A stretch of 64,000 bases of DNA from the NCBI RefSeq assembly GCF_026130545.1, contig NZ_JAMOIM010000020.1:1-64000 (forward strand), given 5' to 3'. A model generated the notes under the pieces. That model ran no database searches and was not told the DNA's origin. It saw only the letters and a program-made list of their open reading frames with translations. The DNA comes from Lichenifustis flavocetrariae (GTDB taxonomy: Bacteria > Pseudomonadota > Alphaproteobacteria > Rhizobiales > Beijerinckiaceae). Below are positions 8,463-15,749 of the stretch, one piece after another (position 1 is the stretch's first letter; each line of letters opens with the position of its first letter). The translations under genes were made by a program, and so were the position numbers.

Positions 8463-8807
8463 ATGTCCTTGTTGAATGGCGGCCTGCGGGCCGTGTTCGG
8501 ATCGGCCTTCGGGGCGCTCTACGGCGATGGCGTGCTTCACAAAACCACGCTCACGGACGACGGAATCGGCGGCGTGACGGCAACCGCCATCGACAGTGGC
8601 GTCAAGGTTCTTGTCGAAAGCCTCTCGGCGCAGGACAAGATCGGCCTGCCGCGCAACGCCGTGCACCTCACCGTGCTGCGCGCCGGGCTCACGGCCGGCA
8701 TCGCGCTCGATGACAGCGTCACAGTCGACGGCGCGACCTACCGGGTCGTGCAGGTCGATACCGATCCGGCCGGAGCGGCTTTCGCGCTCGTGGGGGTGCC
8801 GGCATGA
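8463..8807 (+). CDS. Phage head-tail joining protein, hypothetical
   Basis: A 114-residue beta-rich protein between the DUF4054 and gp10-like genes, a slot usually held by a head-tail joining or stopper subunit. The segment VLVESLSAQDKIGLPRN followed by VTVDGATYRVVQVDTDP resembles stopper-type proteins of siphophages and GTAs. There is no Cys, signal peptide or membrane segment. The stop overlaps the next start (ATGA, 8804-8807). Function is inferred mainly from gene order. Confidence 0.65.
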   Translation: MSLLNGGLRAVFGSAFGALYGDGVLHKTTLTDDGIGGVTATAIDSGVKVLVESLSAQDKIGLPRNAVHLTVLRAGLTAGIALDDSVTVDGATYRVVQVDTDPAGAAFALVGVPA

Positions 8808-9190
8808 CGCCCACGGAGGCCAAGCGCCGCCTCGGCGGGTTGCCGGCCACTCTGCAGGCCGCAACGGAGGCAGCGCTCGACCGCGTCGCCGAGACGGTCG
8901 CGACCGAAGCTCGCCGGTCCTTGGGCGCGGCCGGCCCTTCGGCACCCGGCGCGGCGCCCGCCGATCCCGCCGGCACGCTCGCCGCCGCGATCGGCACTGC
9001 GCGCGAGGGGGACGGCACCGCAATGGTCAATGTCGCGGCGCCGTTTGCCGCCGCACTGGAGTACGGCACCCGCCACATGGCGGCCCGCCCCTTCCTCCGG
9101 CCCGCCGTCGCGGCAACCGGCGAGGCGGCCCGGCAGATCATGGCGGAGGCTTTTGCCCAAGCCATCGCCCAAGCGGAAGACGACGCATGA
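8804..9190 (+). CDS. HK97-gp10-like tail completion protein
   Basis: A 128-residue protein of the HK97 gp10 family, which caps the tail or completes the neck. The N-terminus is helical and Ala-rich. The family hallmark is at residues 80-110: FAAALEYGTRHMAARPFLRPAV, where EYGT and RPFLRPA are the conserved pieces. It overlaps the previous gene by four bases and the next gene also by four (ATGA, 9187-9190), so the three are probably co-translated. Confidence 0.85.
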   Translation: MTPTEAKRRLGGLPATLQAATEAALDRVAETVATEARRSLGAAGPSAPGAAPADPAGTLAAAIGTAREGDGTAMVNVAAPFAAALEYGTRHMAARPFLRPAVAATGEAARQIMAEAFAQAIAQAEDDA

Positions 9191-9615
9191 TCGCGCAGGA
9201 CCGCCAGCAAGCCGTGCTCACGGCCGTGATCGCGGCGCTCACGGCCGACGCCGGTCTCGCGGGGCTTGTCGGCAAACGCATCTACGACGCGGCGGCGGCG
9301 GTTCCTACGACCCCCTGCGTCACGCTCAAACTCGTGAGCGCCACCGACGCCTCGACGGCCGACACCGAAGCCCAGACTCTGATGTTCGACATCGACGTGT
9401 GGGACCGCTACGCGCTCGCGACCAACATCTCCCGCCCCCGTGCCGTGATGAGGCATGTACGTCGCATTCTGCACATGCAACCGCTGAGCGTGACCGGCTG
9501 CAACCTGATCCTGCTCCGCTGCACATCGGCCCGAGGCCCGTTCCGCGACCCGGATGATGTGACCCTGCATGGGGTGGTGACGGTGAGTGCGCTGGCGGGG
9601 CACGAAACGACGTGA
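9187..9615 (+). CDS. DUF3168 tail terminator-like protein
   Basis: A 142-residue protein of the DUF3168 family, small proteins that terminate the tail tube at its head-proximal end. Visible features are AVLTAVIAALTADAGLAGLVG near the start, RIYDAAAAVPTTPCVTL near residue 40, the beta strand MFDIDVWDR and a C-terminal HGVVTVSA strand. It starts within the gp10-like stop. Its TGA is followed by a short REP hairpin at 9620. Confidence 0.85.
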   Translation: MIAQDRQQAVLTAVIAALTADAGLAGLVGKRIYDAAAAVPTTPCVTLKLVSATDASTADTEAQTLMFDIDVWDRYALATNISRPRAVMRHVRRILHMQPLSVTGCNLILLRCTSARGPFRDPDDVTLHGVVTVSALAGHETT

Positions 9616-9619
9616 CGAT

Positions 9620-9651
9620 CCCCCTTCTCCCGCATGAGCGTGAGAAGGGTT
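9620..9651. repeat. REP-type palindrome 3
   Basis: A shorter and imperfect version of the same palindrome (CCCTTCTCCCG, CATGAG loop, CGTGAGAAGGG) in the gap before the tail-tube gene. It lacks the GGATGAGG extension seen in the longer copies. Confidence 0.6.
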
Positions 9652-9670
9652 CCCAGAAAAGGAGCACCAC

Positions 9671-10093
9671 ATGTCCGCATCCCCGGGCAAAAGCCTACTG
9701 CTGCGCGTTAACACCACCGGCTCGACCTTTGTCACGGCGGGCGGCTTGCGTTCGAAACAGGTGAAGCGTGCCGCCGCCAAGGTGGATGTGACGAGCGCCG
9801 ACTCGGCCGGCCGTTGGCAGGAACTGCTGCCCGGCGCCGCCCCGCAATCGCTGACCTTCTCGGCCAGCGATTTCGTCTGGTTGAACGACACGGCCTACCA
9901 GGCTTTCCGCACCGCCTTCGAGGGCGGCACGCTGGTGACGTGCCAGATCGTCTATCCCGGCGCGGGCTATTACCAGGGCGCTTTCGTGATCACCCAACTC
10001 GACGAATCCGCGCCCTACGACAAGGAGATTTCCTCCTCGTTGACGCTGGAGAGCGCCGGCCAGCCGGCCTGGACCACGGGAGCGCCCGTGTGA
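9671..10093 (+). CDS. Major tail tube protein (TP901-1 / GTA g9 type)
   Basis: A 140-residue tail-tube subunit. The start KSLLLRVNTTGSTFVTAGGLR and the middle VDVTSADSAGRWQELLPGAAPQSLTFSA match the TP901-1-type major tail protein used by RcGTA-like tails, which stack as hexameric rings. The C-terminus SSLTLESAGQPAW is also family-like. ATG 9671 has AAAGGAG upstream. It opens the block that follows GTA tail gene order. Confidence 0.85.
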   Translation: MSASPGKSLLLRVNTTGSTFVTAGGLRSKQVKRAAAKVDVTSADSAGRWQELLPGAAPQSLTFSASDFVWLNDTAYQAFRTAFEGGTLVTCQIVYPGAGYYQGAFVITQLDESAPYDKEISSSLTLESAGQPAWTTGAPV

Positions 10094-10134
10094 TCCGTCT
10101 GTCACCCCACGCGCCAGCCGACCGGAGACAATCG

Positions 10135-10527
10135 ATGACACCCAATCCCTTGCGCGGCGAGTTCTCGGCCACGATCGGCGGTGTACCCTCCGCTTTCGAC
10201 ACAACCCTCGGGACGATCGCCCGTATCGAGGAGGCCTGCGGCGGGCGATCGATTCTGGATGTCGTCAACGGCGTCGTGATCGGGCGCCGGGCGGCCGACC
10301 AGATGACGCTGCTTTCGGCGGCACTCCAGGCCACCGGCCAACCGCCGGCCGAGGCCGAAGCCATCGCGGCCCGCGCCACCGTGCCCGAAGCCGAAGCCTT
10401 CATCCTGGCCCTCATGGGCGCGCTCGGCTTCAAGCTCACGCCCCGCGCCGGGGAGGCGGGGGAACAGGGCCCTTTGGACGGATCGAGCGCTGGCGACGCT
10501 GGCGCGAGTTCGCCCTCGGCGGCCTGA
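10135..10527 (+). CDS. Tail assembly chaperone, zero-frame product (GTA g10-like)
   Basis: A 130-residue protein of the GTA family: NPLRGEFSATIGG, a helical middle (IARIEEACGGRS) and a C-terminal LMGALGFKLTPRAG followed by a low-complexity Gly/Ser/Ala tail. It should bind the tape measure during tail assembly. Near its 3' end, at 10467-10476, lies a double slippery sequence that would move ribosomes into the -1 frame and append a second domain, so this short form would be the major product. Confidence 0.85.
   Translation: MTPNPLRGEFSATIGGVPSAFDTTLGTIARIEEACGGRSILDVVNGVVIGRRAADQMTLLSAALQATGQPPAEAEAIAARATVPEAEAFILALMGALGFKLTPRAGEAGEQGPLDGSSAGDAGASSPSAA
10467..10476 (+). promoter_or_regulatory. 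Candidate programmed -1 frameshift site
   Basis: The sequence GGGCCCTTTG contains two overlapping X-XXY-YYZ heptamers in the zero frame, G-GGC-CCT and C-CCT-TTG. After a -1 slip at either, translation continues as FGRIERWRRWREF. Such slips join the two halves of tail-chaperone genes in many long-tailed phages. Confidence 0.7.
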
Positions 10528-10715
10528 CCTGGTCCGAGGAGGCCTTCTGGGCCTGCTCCTGGGGCGGCTTTCTCGACGCCTGGGCGGGTCATCGCGGCTT
10601 CGTGCTCGGCCTCCACACCGACGACGCACCCGTGAGCCGCGCCGAGGCAGTGGCCCTCGACGCGCGGCTCGGGCTTTGGCAAAGCACCGGATTTTGGGAC
10701 GACCCGCATGGCTGA
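10473..10715 (+). CDS. Tail assembly chaperone, -1 frame extension (GTA g10.1-like)
   Basis: About 80 codons in the -1 frame relative to the preceding gene, open from the slippery site to TGA 10713-10715. The product is rich in Trp (RIERWRRWREFAL, LTWSEEAFWACSWGGF, LGLWQSTGFWDD) as in the short phage tail-assembly-chaperone family. There is no ATG, GTG or good ribosome binding site at its start, and its reading frame begins exactly where the slip would deliver ribosomes. It is therefore most likely made only as a fusion of about 193 residues from 10135. It overlaps the tape-measure start at 10708. Confidence 0.75.
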   Translation, partial: FGRIERWRRWREFALGGLTWSEEAFWACSWGGFLDAWAGHRGFVLGLHTDDAPVSRAEAVALDARLGLWQSTGFWDDPHG

Positions 10716-11622
10716 TGTGGCCGGAAGCCTCACCTATAGGTTCGACGCGGATGTGTCGGGATTCGCCCGCGCCATCGACAGCGCCGGCGCCAAGCTCGAC
10801 GCCCTGTCGCAACGCGCCAGTGCCTTCGCGGCCGGACGCCCGCTCGACATCACGAGCGGCCTCTCGCGCGCCACGGGTTCCACCGACGATCAGGCCGGTC
10901 GCGAGCTGACCCGGCTGTCGCAGCAGCTCGCCCTCCTGCAGAGCACCGGCGCGGCCCACGCGGCCATCGCCGAACAGATCAAGATCGAGGCGGCGCAGAC
11001 GAAGCTCGGCAGCGACGCCACCGTGGCCCAAAAAGCCTCGGCGGCCTCGCTGGTGCAACAGATCGACGCCGCCGCCGTGGCGCAGGCCAAGCTACGCGCC
11101 GCCCAGGAAGCGACCAACACGGCCTGGCGCTACGGCTCGAACACGCTGACCTCCGGCATCGAGGCGATGATCTTTCAGGGCGAAAAACTCCGGGATGTCG
11201 GGGCCTCGCTTCTGTCGAGCTTCGCCAAGTCGGGTCTCTCAGCCGCGCTTTCGGGCTCCGGACCGCTCGCGGGGCTGTTGGGCACGGCGGGCACCAATGG
11301 CGCGGTCGGCGGCCTTTTCGGCGCGCTCGGATCGCTGTTCACCGGCAGCACGGCGGCCTCGACCTTCTCCGGCCTCTATGCCGACGGCGGCACCATCGGG
11401 GCCGGCCAGTGGGGCGTGGTGGGCGAGAAGGGGGCCGAGGTGGTGGCCGGCCCGGCGACCGTGGTGCCCTGGGCCAAGGCAATGGGTCAGGGGGGCCAGC
11501 GCTCGACCCAGGTGATCCAGTTCAACGTGACGACGCCCGACGCGCCGTCCTTCGCACGCTCGGAGGCCCAGATGGCGGCGCTCGTCTCCCGCGCCGTGGC
11601 ACGCGGCGGAAGGAACAGCTGA
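10708..11622 (+). CDS. Mini tape-measure protein (GTA g11-like)
   Basis: A 304-residue tape-measure protein. The N-terminus (LTYRFDADVSGFARAIDSAGAKLD) and the long Ala/Gln-rich helical middle are typical. The C-terminus has GGTIGAGQWGVVGEKGAEVVAGP, the conserved end motif of tape measures, followed by VIQFNVTTPDAPSFARSEAQ. At about 300 residues it is far shorter than in long-tailed siphophages and predicts a short GTA-sized tail. It overlaps the chaperone extension upstream and the DUF2460 gene downstream by one base. Confidence 0.85.
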   Translation: MADVAGSLTYRFDADVSGFARAIDSAGAKLDALSQRASAFAAGRPLDITSGLSRATGSTDDQAGRELTRLSQQLALLQSTGAAHAAIAEQIKIEAAQTKLGSDATVAQKASAASLVQQIDAAAVAQAKLRAAQEATNTAWRYGSNTLTSGIEAMIFQGEKLRDVGASLLSSFAKSGLSAALSGSGPLAGLLGTAGTNGAVGGLFGALGSLFTGSTAASTFSGLYADGGTIGAGQWGVVGEKGAEVVAGPATVVPWAKAMGQGGQRSTQVIQFNVTTPDAPSFARSEAQMAALVSRAVARGGRNS

Positions 11623-12263
11623 TGACCGGCTTCAACGAGGTCCGCTTCCCGACCGACGTGGCACTCGGCGCGCGCGGCGGCCCGGAGCGGCGCACCGACG
11701 TGGTGACGCTGCGTTCGGGCGCCGAGGAGCGCAACAGCCTCTGGGCCGATGCGCGGCGCAAGTACCAGGCGGGCTACGGGGTGAAGAGCTTCGCGCAACT
11801 GGAAGCGGTGCTGGCCTTCTTCGAAGCGCAGCGCGGGCGCCTCTATGGCTTTCGCTGGAAGGACCGTTTCGACTATCGCTCCTGCGCCTCGCCCCAGGCC
11901 CCAGGGATGCTCGACCAGCTGATCGGAACCGGCGATGGCACGACGGCGGTCTGGCAGCTGACCAAGACCTATGCGGCCGGGCTGACGCCCTATGTGCGGC
12001 CGATCCGCAAGCCGGTCGTCGGGACGGTGAGCGTCGCCGTAGGTGGCGTGGCGGTGACGATCGGCACGGGGTTCACGGTCGATGTCACGACCGGACTCGT
12101 GACCTTCGTGCCGGGTCACATCCCGGCCGCCGGTGCCGCCATCACGGCCGGGTTCCAGTTCGATGTGCCGGTGCGGTTCGACACGGACTACCTGGAAGTG
12201 GACTTGTCGCATTTCGAGGCCGGCGAAATCCCCAACATCCCGATCGTGGAGATTCGGGTGTGA
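11622..12263 (+). CDS. DUF2460 distal tail protein (GTA g12-like)
   Basis: A 213-residue protein of the DUF2460 family, the distal tail ring of GTA-like particles. Hallmarks are GFNEVRFPTDVALGARGGPERRT at the start, NSLWADARRKYQAGYG near residue 38, FFEAQRGRLYGFRWKDRFDY near 68 and a C-terminal DYLEVDLSHFEAGEIPNIPIVEIR. It overlaps the tape-measure stop by one base and is followed by a REP pair. Confidence 0.9.
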   Translation: MTGFNEVRFPTDVALGARGGPERRTDVVTLRSGAEERNSLWADARRKYQAGYGVKSFAQLEAVLAFFEAQRGRLYGFRWKDRFDYRSCASPQAPGMLDQLIGTGDGTTAVWQLTKTYAAGLTPYVRPIRKPVVGTVSVAVGGVAVTIGTGFTVDVTTGLVTFVPGHIPAAGAAITAGFQFDVPVRFDTDYLEVDLSHFEAGEIPNIPIVEIRV

Positions 12264-12269
12264 CGAGTA

Positions 12270-12420
12270 TCGCCCTTCTCCCGCGCAAGCGGGAGAAGGT
12301 GCCCCGGGTCCGCGCAGCGGACGGAAAGGGCGGATGAGGGCCACCTCAACGCCGAGCCAACCCTCATCCGTCACGACTTCGTCGTGCCACCTTCTCCCGT
12401 TCTCACGGGAGAAGGGGAGA
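12270..12420. repeat. REP-type inverted pair 4
   Basis: Two facing REP elements. The first (12270 to about 12340) has CCCTTCTCCCGC/GCGGGAGAAGG, an inner CCGCGCAGCGG hairpin and GGATGAGGG. The second (about 12361-12420) starts CCCTCATCCG, has an inner hairpin around ACGACTTCGTCGT and ends CCTTCTCCCGT/ACGGGAGAAGG. This is the cleanest bipartite copy in the window. Its end lies about seven bases from the next start codon, so its GGGGAGA may also act as ribosome binding site. Confidence 0.75.
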
Positions 12421-12427
12421 CCTCCTC

Positions 12428-13324
12428 ATGAAAACACTGCCCCCGGCCATGACCGCCGCACTCGCGAGCGGCATCACCACCTTCGTGTATTGCTGGCGCA
12501 TCACACGGCACGACGGCGCAGTGCTCGGTTTCACCGAACACGACCGCGATCTCACCTATGCCGGCACCACTTTCTCGGCCTCGTCCGGCTTCACCGCGTC
12601 GCAGATCGAGCAGAGCCTGGGCCTGTCGGTCGACAACATGGACGCCCAGGGAGCACTATCGTCGGCAGCCATCACGGACGCCGACATCCTGGCCGGGCGC
12701 TATGACGACGCGGCCGTCGAACTCTTCTGGGTCGATTGGTCGGATCCGAGCCAGGGGATCACGGTGGCGGCCGGCAATCTCGGCGAGATCAAGCGGCAGG
12801 GCGTCGCCTTCTCGGCCGAGTTTCGCTCGATCGCCAATCGGCTCAACCAGAAGATCGGCCAGACCTATGAGCGGACCTGCTCGGCGACCCTCGGCGACAG
12901 CCGCTGCGCCATCGACCTGACGGCCGCCGCTTATCGCGGCACCGCCATCGCCCAGACGGCCGGACTCACGGCGCAGATCGTGGTGGGTGGCCTCTCGGGC
13001 TATGGCAAGGACTGGTTTTCGGGCGGCACGCTGGCGTTCACGGCCGGGGCCAATGCCGGCCTCACCTTCGAGATCAAGGCGCATCTGCGCACGGCGGGCG
13101 CCGACATCCTGGAACTCTGGCTGCCGGCGCCCTTCGCGGTCGCGCTCGGCGATACCGCGACCGTCACGGCGGGCTGCCGCAAGACCTTCGCGGTCTGCAG
13201 ATCCAAATTCGACAACCACGTGAATTTTCGCGGCTTTCCGCTCATCCCCGGCACCGATGTCGTGACGCGCTATGGCGTTCAGGGCGCCTTGGGGGAAAGC
13301 GGCGGCTCGATCTACGGAACATGA
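12428..13324 (+). CDS. DUF2163 baseplate hub protein (GTA g13-like)
   Basis: A 298-residue protein of the DUF2163/BR0599 family, the hub at the tail tip. Features are the start TTFVYCWRITRHDGAVLGFTEHD, DNMDAQGALSSAAITDADI near residue 75 and VELFWVDWSDP near 98. Four cysteines in two pairs are visible: TCSATLGDSRC (about residues 154-164) and GCRKTFAVC (about 252-260), followed by NHVNFRGFPLIPG. In the RcGTA hub such cysteines hold an iron-sulfur cluster, so the same is likely here. The stop overlaps the NlpC/P60 start by four bases. Confidence 0.9.
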   Translation: MKTLPPAMTAALASGITTFVYCWRITRHDGAVLGFTEHDRDLTYAGTTFSASSGFTASQIEQSLGLSVDNMDAQGALSSAAITDADILAGRYDDAAVELFWVDWSDPSQGITVAAGNLGEIKRQGVAFSAEFRSIANRLNQKIGQTYERTCSATLGDSRCAIDLTAAAYRGTAIAQTAGLTAQIVVGGLSGYGKDWFSGGTLAFTAGANAGLTFEIKAHLRTAGADILELWLPAPFAVALGDTATVTAGCRKTFAVCRSKFDNHVNFRGFPLIPGTDVVTRYGVQGALGESGGSIYGT

Positions 13325-13761
13325 ACATGCCCCGTCGCGACGACATCGTGCGGGCCGCCCGCCGCTACATCGGCACGCCCTACCACCACCAGGCGGCCCT
13401 GGCGGGCGCCGGCTGCGACTGCCTCGGCCTCATCCGTGGCGTCTGGCGCGACCTTTACGGAGCGGAGCCAGAGGTCCCGCCGCCCTACACGCCAGACTGG
13501 GGTGAAACGGGCCCGATCGAACACATGCTCGCCGCCGCTGCCCGGCATCTGGTGCCGATCGCGGTGGCGGAAGCCGACGCGGGCGACGTGATGATCTTCC
13601 GCCTGCGGAACGGCGTGATCGCCAAACATGCGGCCATCCTGACGAGCCGCACGTCGATGATCCACGCGCAATCGCAGGATCGGGTGCGGGAGGTGACCAT
13701 GAACGGGTGGTGGCTGCGGCATGCGGCGGCGGCGTTCGGGTTTCCGCCGACGGTCCCTTAG
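13321..13761 (+). CDS. NlpC/P60 tail peptidoglycan hydrolase (GTA g14-like)
   Basis: A 146-residue papain-like peptidase that probably opens the cell wall during DNA entry. Motifs are ARRYIGTPYHHQ, then GCDCLGL with the likely catalytic Cys34, GDVMIF near residue 89 and KHAAIL with the likely catalytic His103, followed by MIHA. It starts within the stop of the hub gene. In GTAs the TIM-barrel gene follows directly; here about 2 kb of unrelated genes intervene. Confidence 0.9.
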   Translation: MNMPRRDDIVRAARRYIGTPYHHQAALAGAGCDCLGLIRGVWRDLYGAEPEVPPPYTPDWGETGPIEHMLAAAARHLVPIAVAEADAGDVMIFRLRNGVIAKHAAILTSRTSMIHAQSQDRVREVTMNGWWLRHAAAAFGFPPTVP

Positions 13762-13782
13762 CCCTCAACCTTCGACCAGGAT

Positions 13783-14205
13783 CTACGCGGTCGGCGCGGG
13801 CACCAGCCCGTAGCGCAGCATCGTTGCCTTCATCTGCGCCGGATCCGGCGATCCGCCAGCCGCCAACGCGGCGATCTCACGAAAATAGGCGGGCCCCAAG
13901 GCACCCGGTGTCAGGATGCAGAGACATTTCGCGGGAGCGTCGCTGTTGTTTTTGAACCCATGGACGACACCTCGTTTGATGAACAAGGACTGGCCTGGGG
14001 CCAGGTCGATGGCCGTGCCGGCCACCGTAAAGGTCGTGATGCCGCTCAGGCCGTAGACGGTCTCCTCCCAGCTTTCGTGATAGTGTGGCACCGGCATGCG
14101 GGCGTTGGGCTGCAGCACCATTTCGAAGAGATCCAGGCTGCCGCCAGTTCCCTCCTTGCTTTGCAGGAAGGTGAGCTCCAAGCCGCCAAATTTGATCACG
14201 TCCAT
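13783..14205 (-). CDS. Cupin-domain protein
   Basis: A 140-residue small cupin on the strand opposite to all tail genes. Cupin motif 1 is VPHYHESWEETVYGLSG (two His plus Glu for metal), and motif 2 is PGQSLFIKRGVVHGFKN. There is no signal peptide. The substrate is unknown; this subgroup resembles quercetinase/oxalate-type single cupins of general metabolism. Its reversed orientation inside the tail operon marks it as an insertion with its own promoter. Confidence 0.85.
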   Translation of the reverse strand: MDVIKFGGLELTFLQSKEGTGGSLDLFEMVLQPNARMPVPHYHESWEETVYGLSGITTFTVAGTAIDLAPGQSLFIKRGVVHGFKNNSDAPAKCLCILTPGALGPAYFREIAALAAGGSPDPAQMKATMLRYGLVPAPTA

Positions 14206-14543
14206 GAGGCATCCGCCGTCTTGCCAGGCAAAGTGGTTCAGAGTGATTCTTCATCCACCTGGAGAGCAAGGTTATACAGCTATTCGCAAGGACAAAGCGG
14301 CCTCATTCCATGACGCCATGGAAGAATGACGCGCGATCGGCGCGTCGTCTGCGAGGTGAGGAGAACCCCACGCGGCGAGAGTTGCGATCTCCTTCATCGA
14401 CTGAGCGTGACCCTCGTCACACTCGCGGGCGCTCGCCATTGCAAAAGATCTCTGCGCAACGTAGCTTAGATTTCGTTCCATATTCAAAGTATTATTTCCG
14501 GTTGTACCTTGCAGGACGTTCCGATCATCATAGAGATAGAGCC
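14206..14543. other. Intergenic, divergent promoters
   Basis: A 338-base gap between the divergent cupin and M23-like genes. The stretch 14460-14520 is comparatively AT-rich and probably holds a promoter for the M23-like gene. I see no gene, RNA or strong repeat here. Confidence 0.4.
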
Positions 14544-15116
14544 ATGTCGACATTTCCTCTCAAAATTCTCCCCTCGGTTCCCTGGCAGGATGTTCCGGGC
14601 TCGCGGAACACTCATTTCGGAGCAGGGCGTAACGGCGCGTATCCCATGCACGGGGCCTGCGATTTGATTGGGCCGGCGGGAACCGGGGTTCTTGCCGTCG
14701 ACGATGGCGAGATCATTCGGGGGCCGTATTGGTTCGTCACCTACGCCGATGAAAAGAGCAAATGCCAGAGTTCGACCTATGCGATCGACGTCAAGCACAG
14801 CACGTTCATCGCCCGATATTGTGAAATCGCGTTGGAGCTTCCGGATGGCTTGAGCAAAGGCTCTCAAGTAACCGAGGGACAGGCCATCGCAAAGATCGGC
14901 GTGCAGTGCGGTGGATCGATGCTTCATTTCGAGATGTTCAAGAACGCCTCACGCCTCGATGTGCTGACCGACAAATCACACGACACGAAATATTCATATG
15001 TCCCGCAAGGAAACTATGAACGCCGTTCCGATTTGCTTGATCCTACGCCCTACCTGAATGCGTGGGCTTGGGACCTCAAGGTTAAGTTGCACAGGACGAT
15101 GGATCTTTCGGTATGA
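14544..15116 (+). CDS. Degenerate M23-family (LytM-like) peptidase
   Basis: A 190-residue LytM-fold protein. The zinc-site motif MHGACD (His36, Asp40) is followed by GPAGTGVLAVDDGEI, the usual GxxV.A..dG strand. The second zinc His is His128 in SMLHFEM. Normal M23 enzymes have HLHFE there and Tyr-x-His in the preceding strand; here the first His is Met126, and the RYCEI segment has Glu94 where the other catalytic His is expected. Zinc binding may survive while hydrolysis may not. There is no signal peptide. ATG 14544 is the first start giving the family sequence. It lies between the g14 and g15 homologues. Confidence 0.75.
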   Translation: MSTFPLKILPSVPWQDVPGSRNTHFGAGRNGAYPMHGACDLIGPAGTGVLAVDDGEIIRGPYWFVTYADEKSKCQSSTYAIDVKHSTFIARYCEIALELPDGLSKGSQVTEGQAIAKIGVQCGGSMLHFEMFKNASRLDVLTDKSHDTKYSYVPQGNYERRSDLLDPTPYLNAWAWDLKVKLHRTMDLSV

Positions 15117-15195
15117 TCGCCAAGGATGCCGGAGGAGTTCGATATCCTGCCCCTTGCCGCAGGTGAAATGACTATCTGAAGTAAGGTAGAGAATT

Positions 15196-15672
15196 GTGGA
15201 AGCACCGCCCTGGTTCACGCAATTGCGATGGAGCACTCCCATCCACGTTGCCGCACTCAACTGTGATCGTTCCCTCCTTCCCGATTTCACGGGCTGCTAT
15301 GCGTTTACGATCGGGGTGCAGACCGTTGCGCCTGGCCATGTGCTCTACATTGGCGAGGCAGCGGGACAGACGCTGAGACAGCGTATCCCCAGCTACCTGG
15401 TCAATTTTCGCGCCGACCGCCTCGTGGCCGGGCCCGGAAGCCGCCGCCGCGGTCACAAGGGGAAGGGTTTTATCCTCGAAGCACGGGAGCAATTCGGCGA
15501 TCAGGGCATCTATGTCAGCTGGGTCGAATACGGCGCCAGTGAAGCCGATATCCACATCTTGGAAGCCAGCCTGATCCACTACCTCAACCCGGCCGCGAAC
15601 GATCGGATTGAAGAATATCGCCATGCGTTGCTTGGCGATGATGAAAGGCTCAACCGTCACTTGATCCGGTAG
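15196..15672 (+). CDS. GIY-YIG-like nuclease domain protein
   Basis: A 158-residue protein with the order of GIY-YIG motifs: GCYAF (33-37), LYIGEA (50-55), an Arg-rich helix TLRQRI (59-64) and an acidic residue in ILEASLIHYLNPAAND (Glu123, Asn131). The GSRRRGHKGKG loop could bind DNA. GIY-YIG domains nick or cut DNA in repair, restriction and homing enzymes. The start is GTG 15196. It stands alone between the M23-like gene and the megatron gene, so it is cargo rather than tail structure. It could be a small homing or defence nuclease; no partner is evident. Confidence 0.7.
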   Translation: MEAPPWFTQLRWSTPIHVAALNCDRSLLPDFTGCYAFTIGVQTVAPGHVLYIGEAAGQTLRQRIPSYLVNFRADRLVAGPGSRRRGHKGKGFILEAREQFGDQGIYVSWVEYGASEADIHILEASLIHYLNPAANDRIEEYRHALLGDDERLNRHLIR

Positions 15673-15749
15673 ACGAGACCCGTTCCACAAATCCATTTTC
15701 GTCGCCGCCGCTTACTGCCAGCGACCTCCTAAACCTCAGCGGATATCCC

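Noticed and set aside
2653-12420. REP palindromes as a CRISPR array
   Set aside because: The copies are kilobases apart with genes between them, have no spacers and vary in structure.
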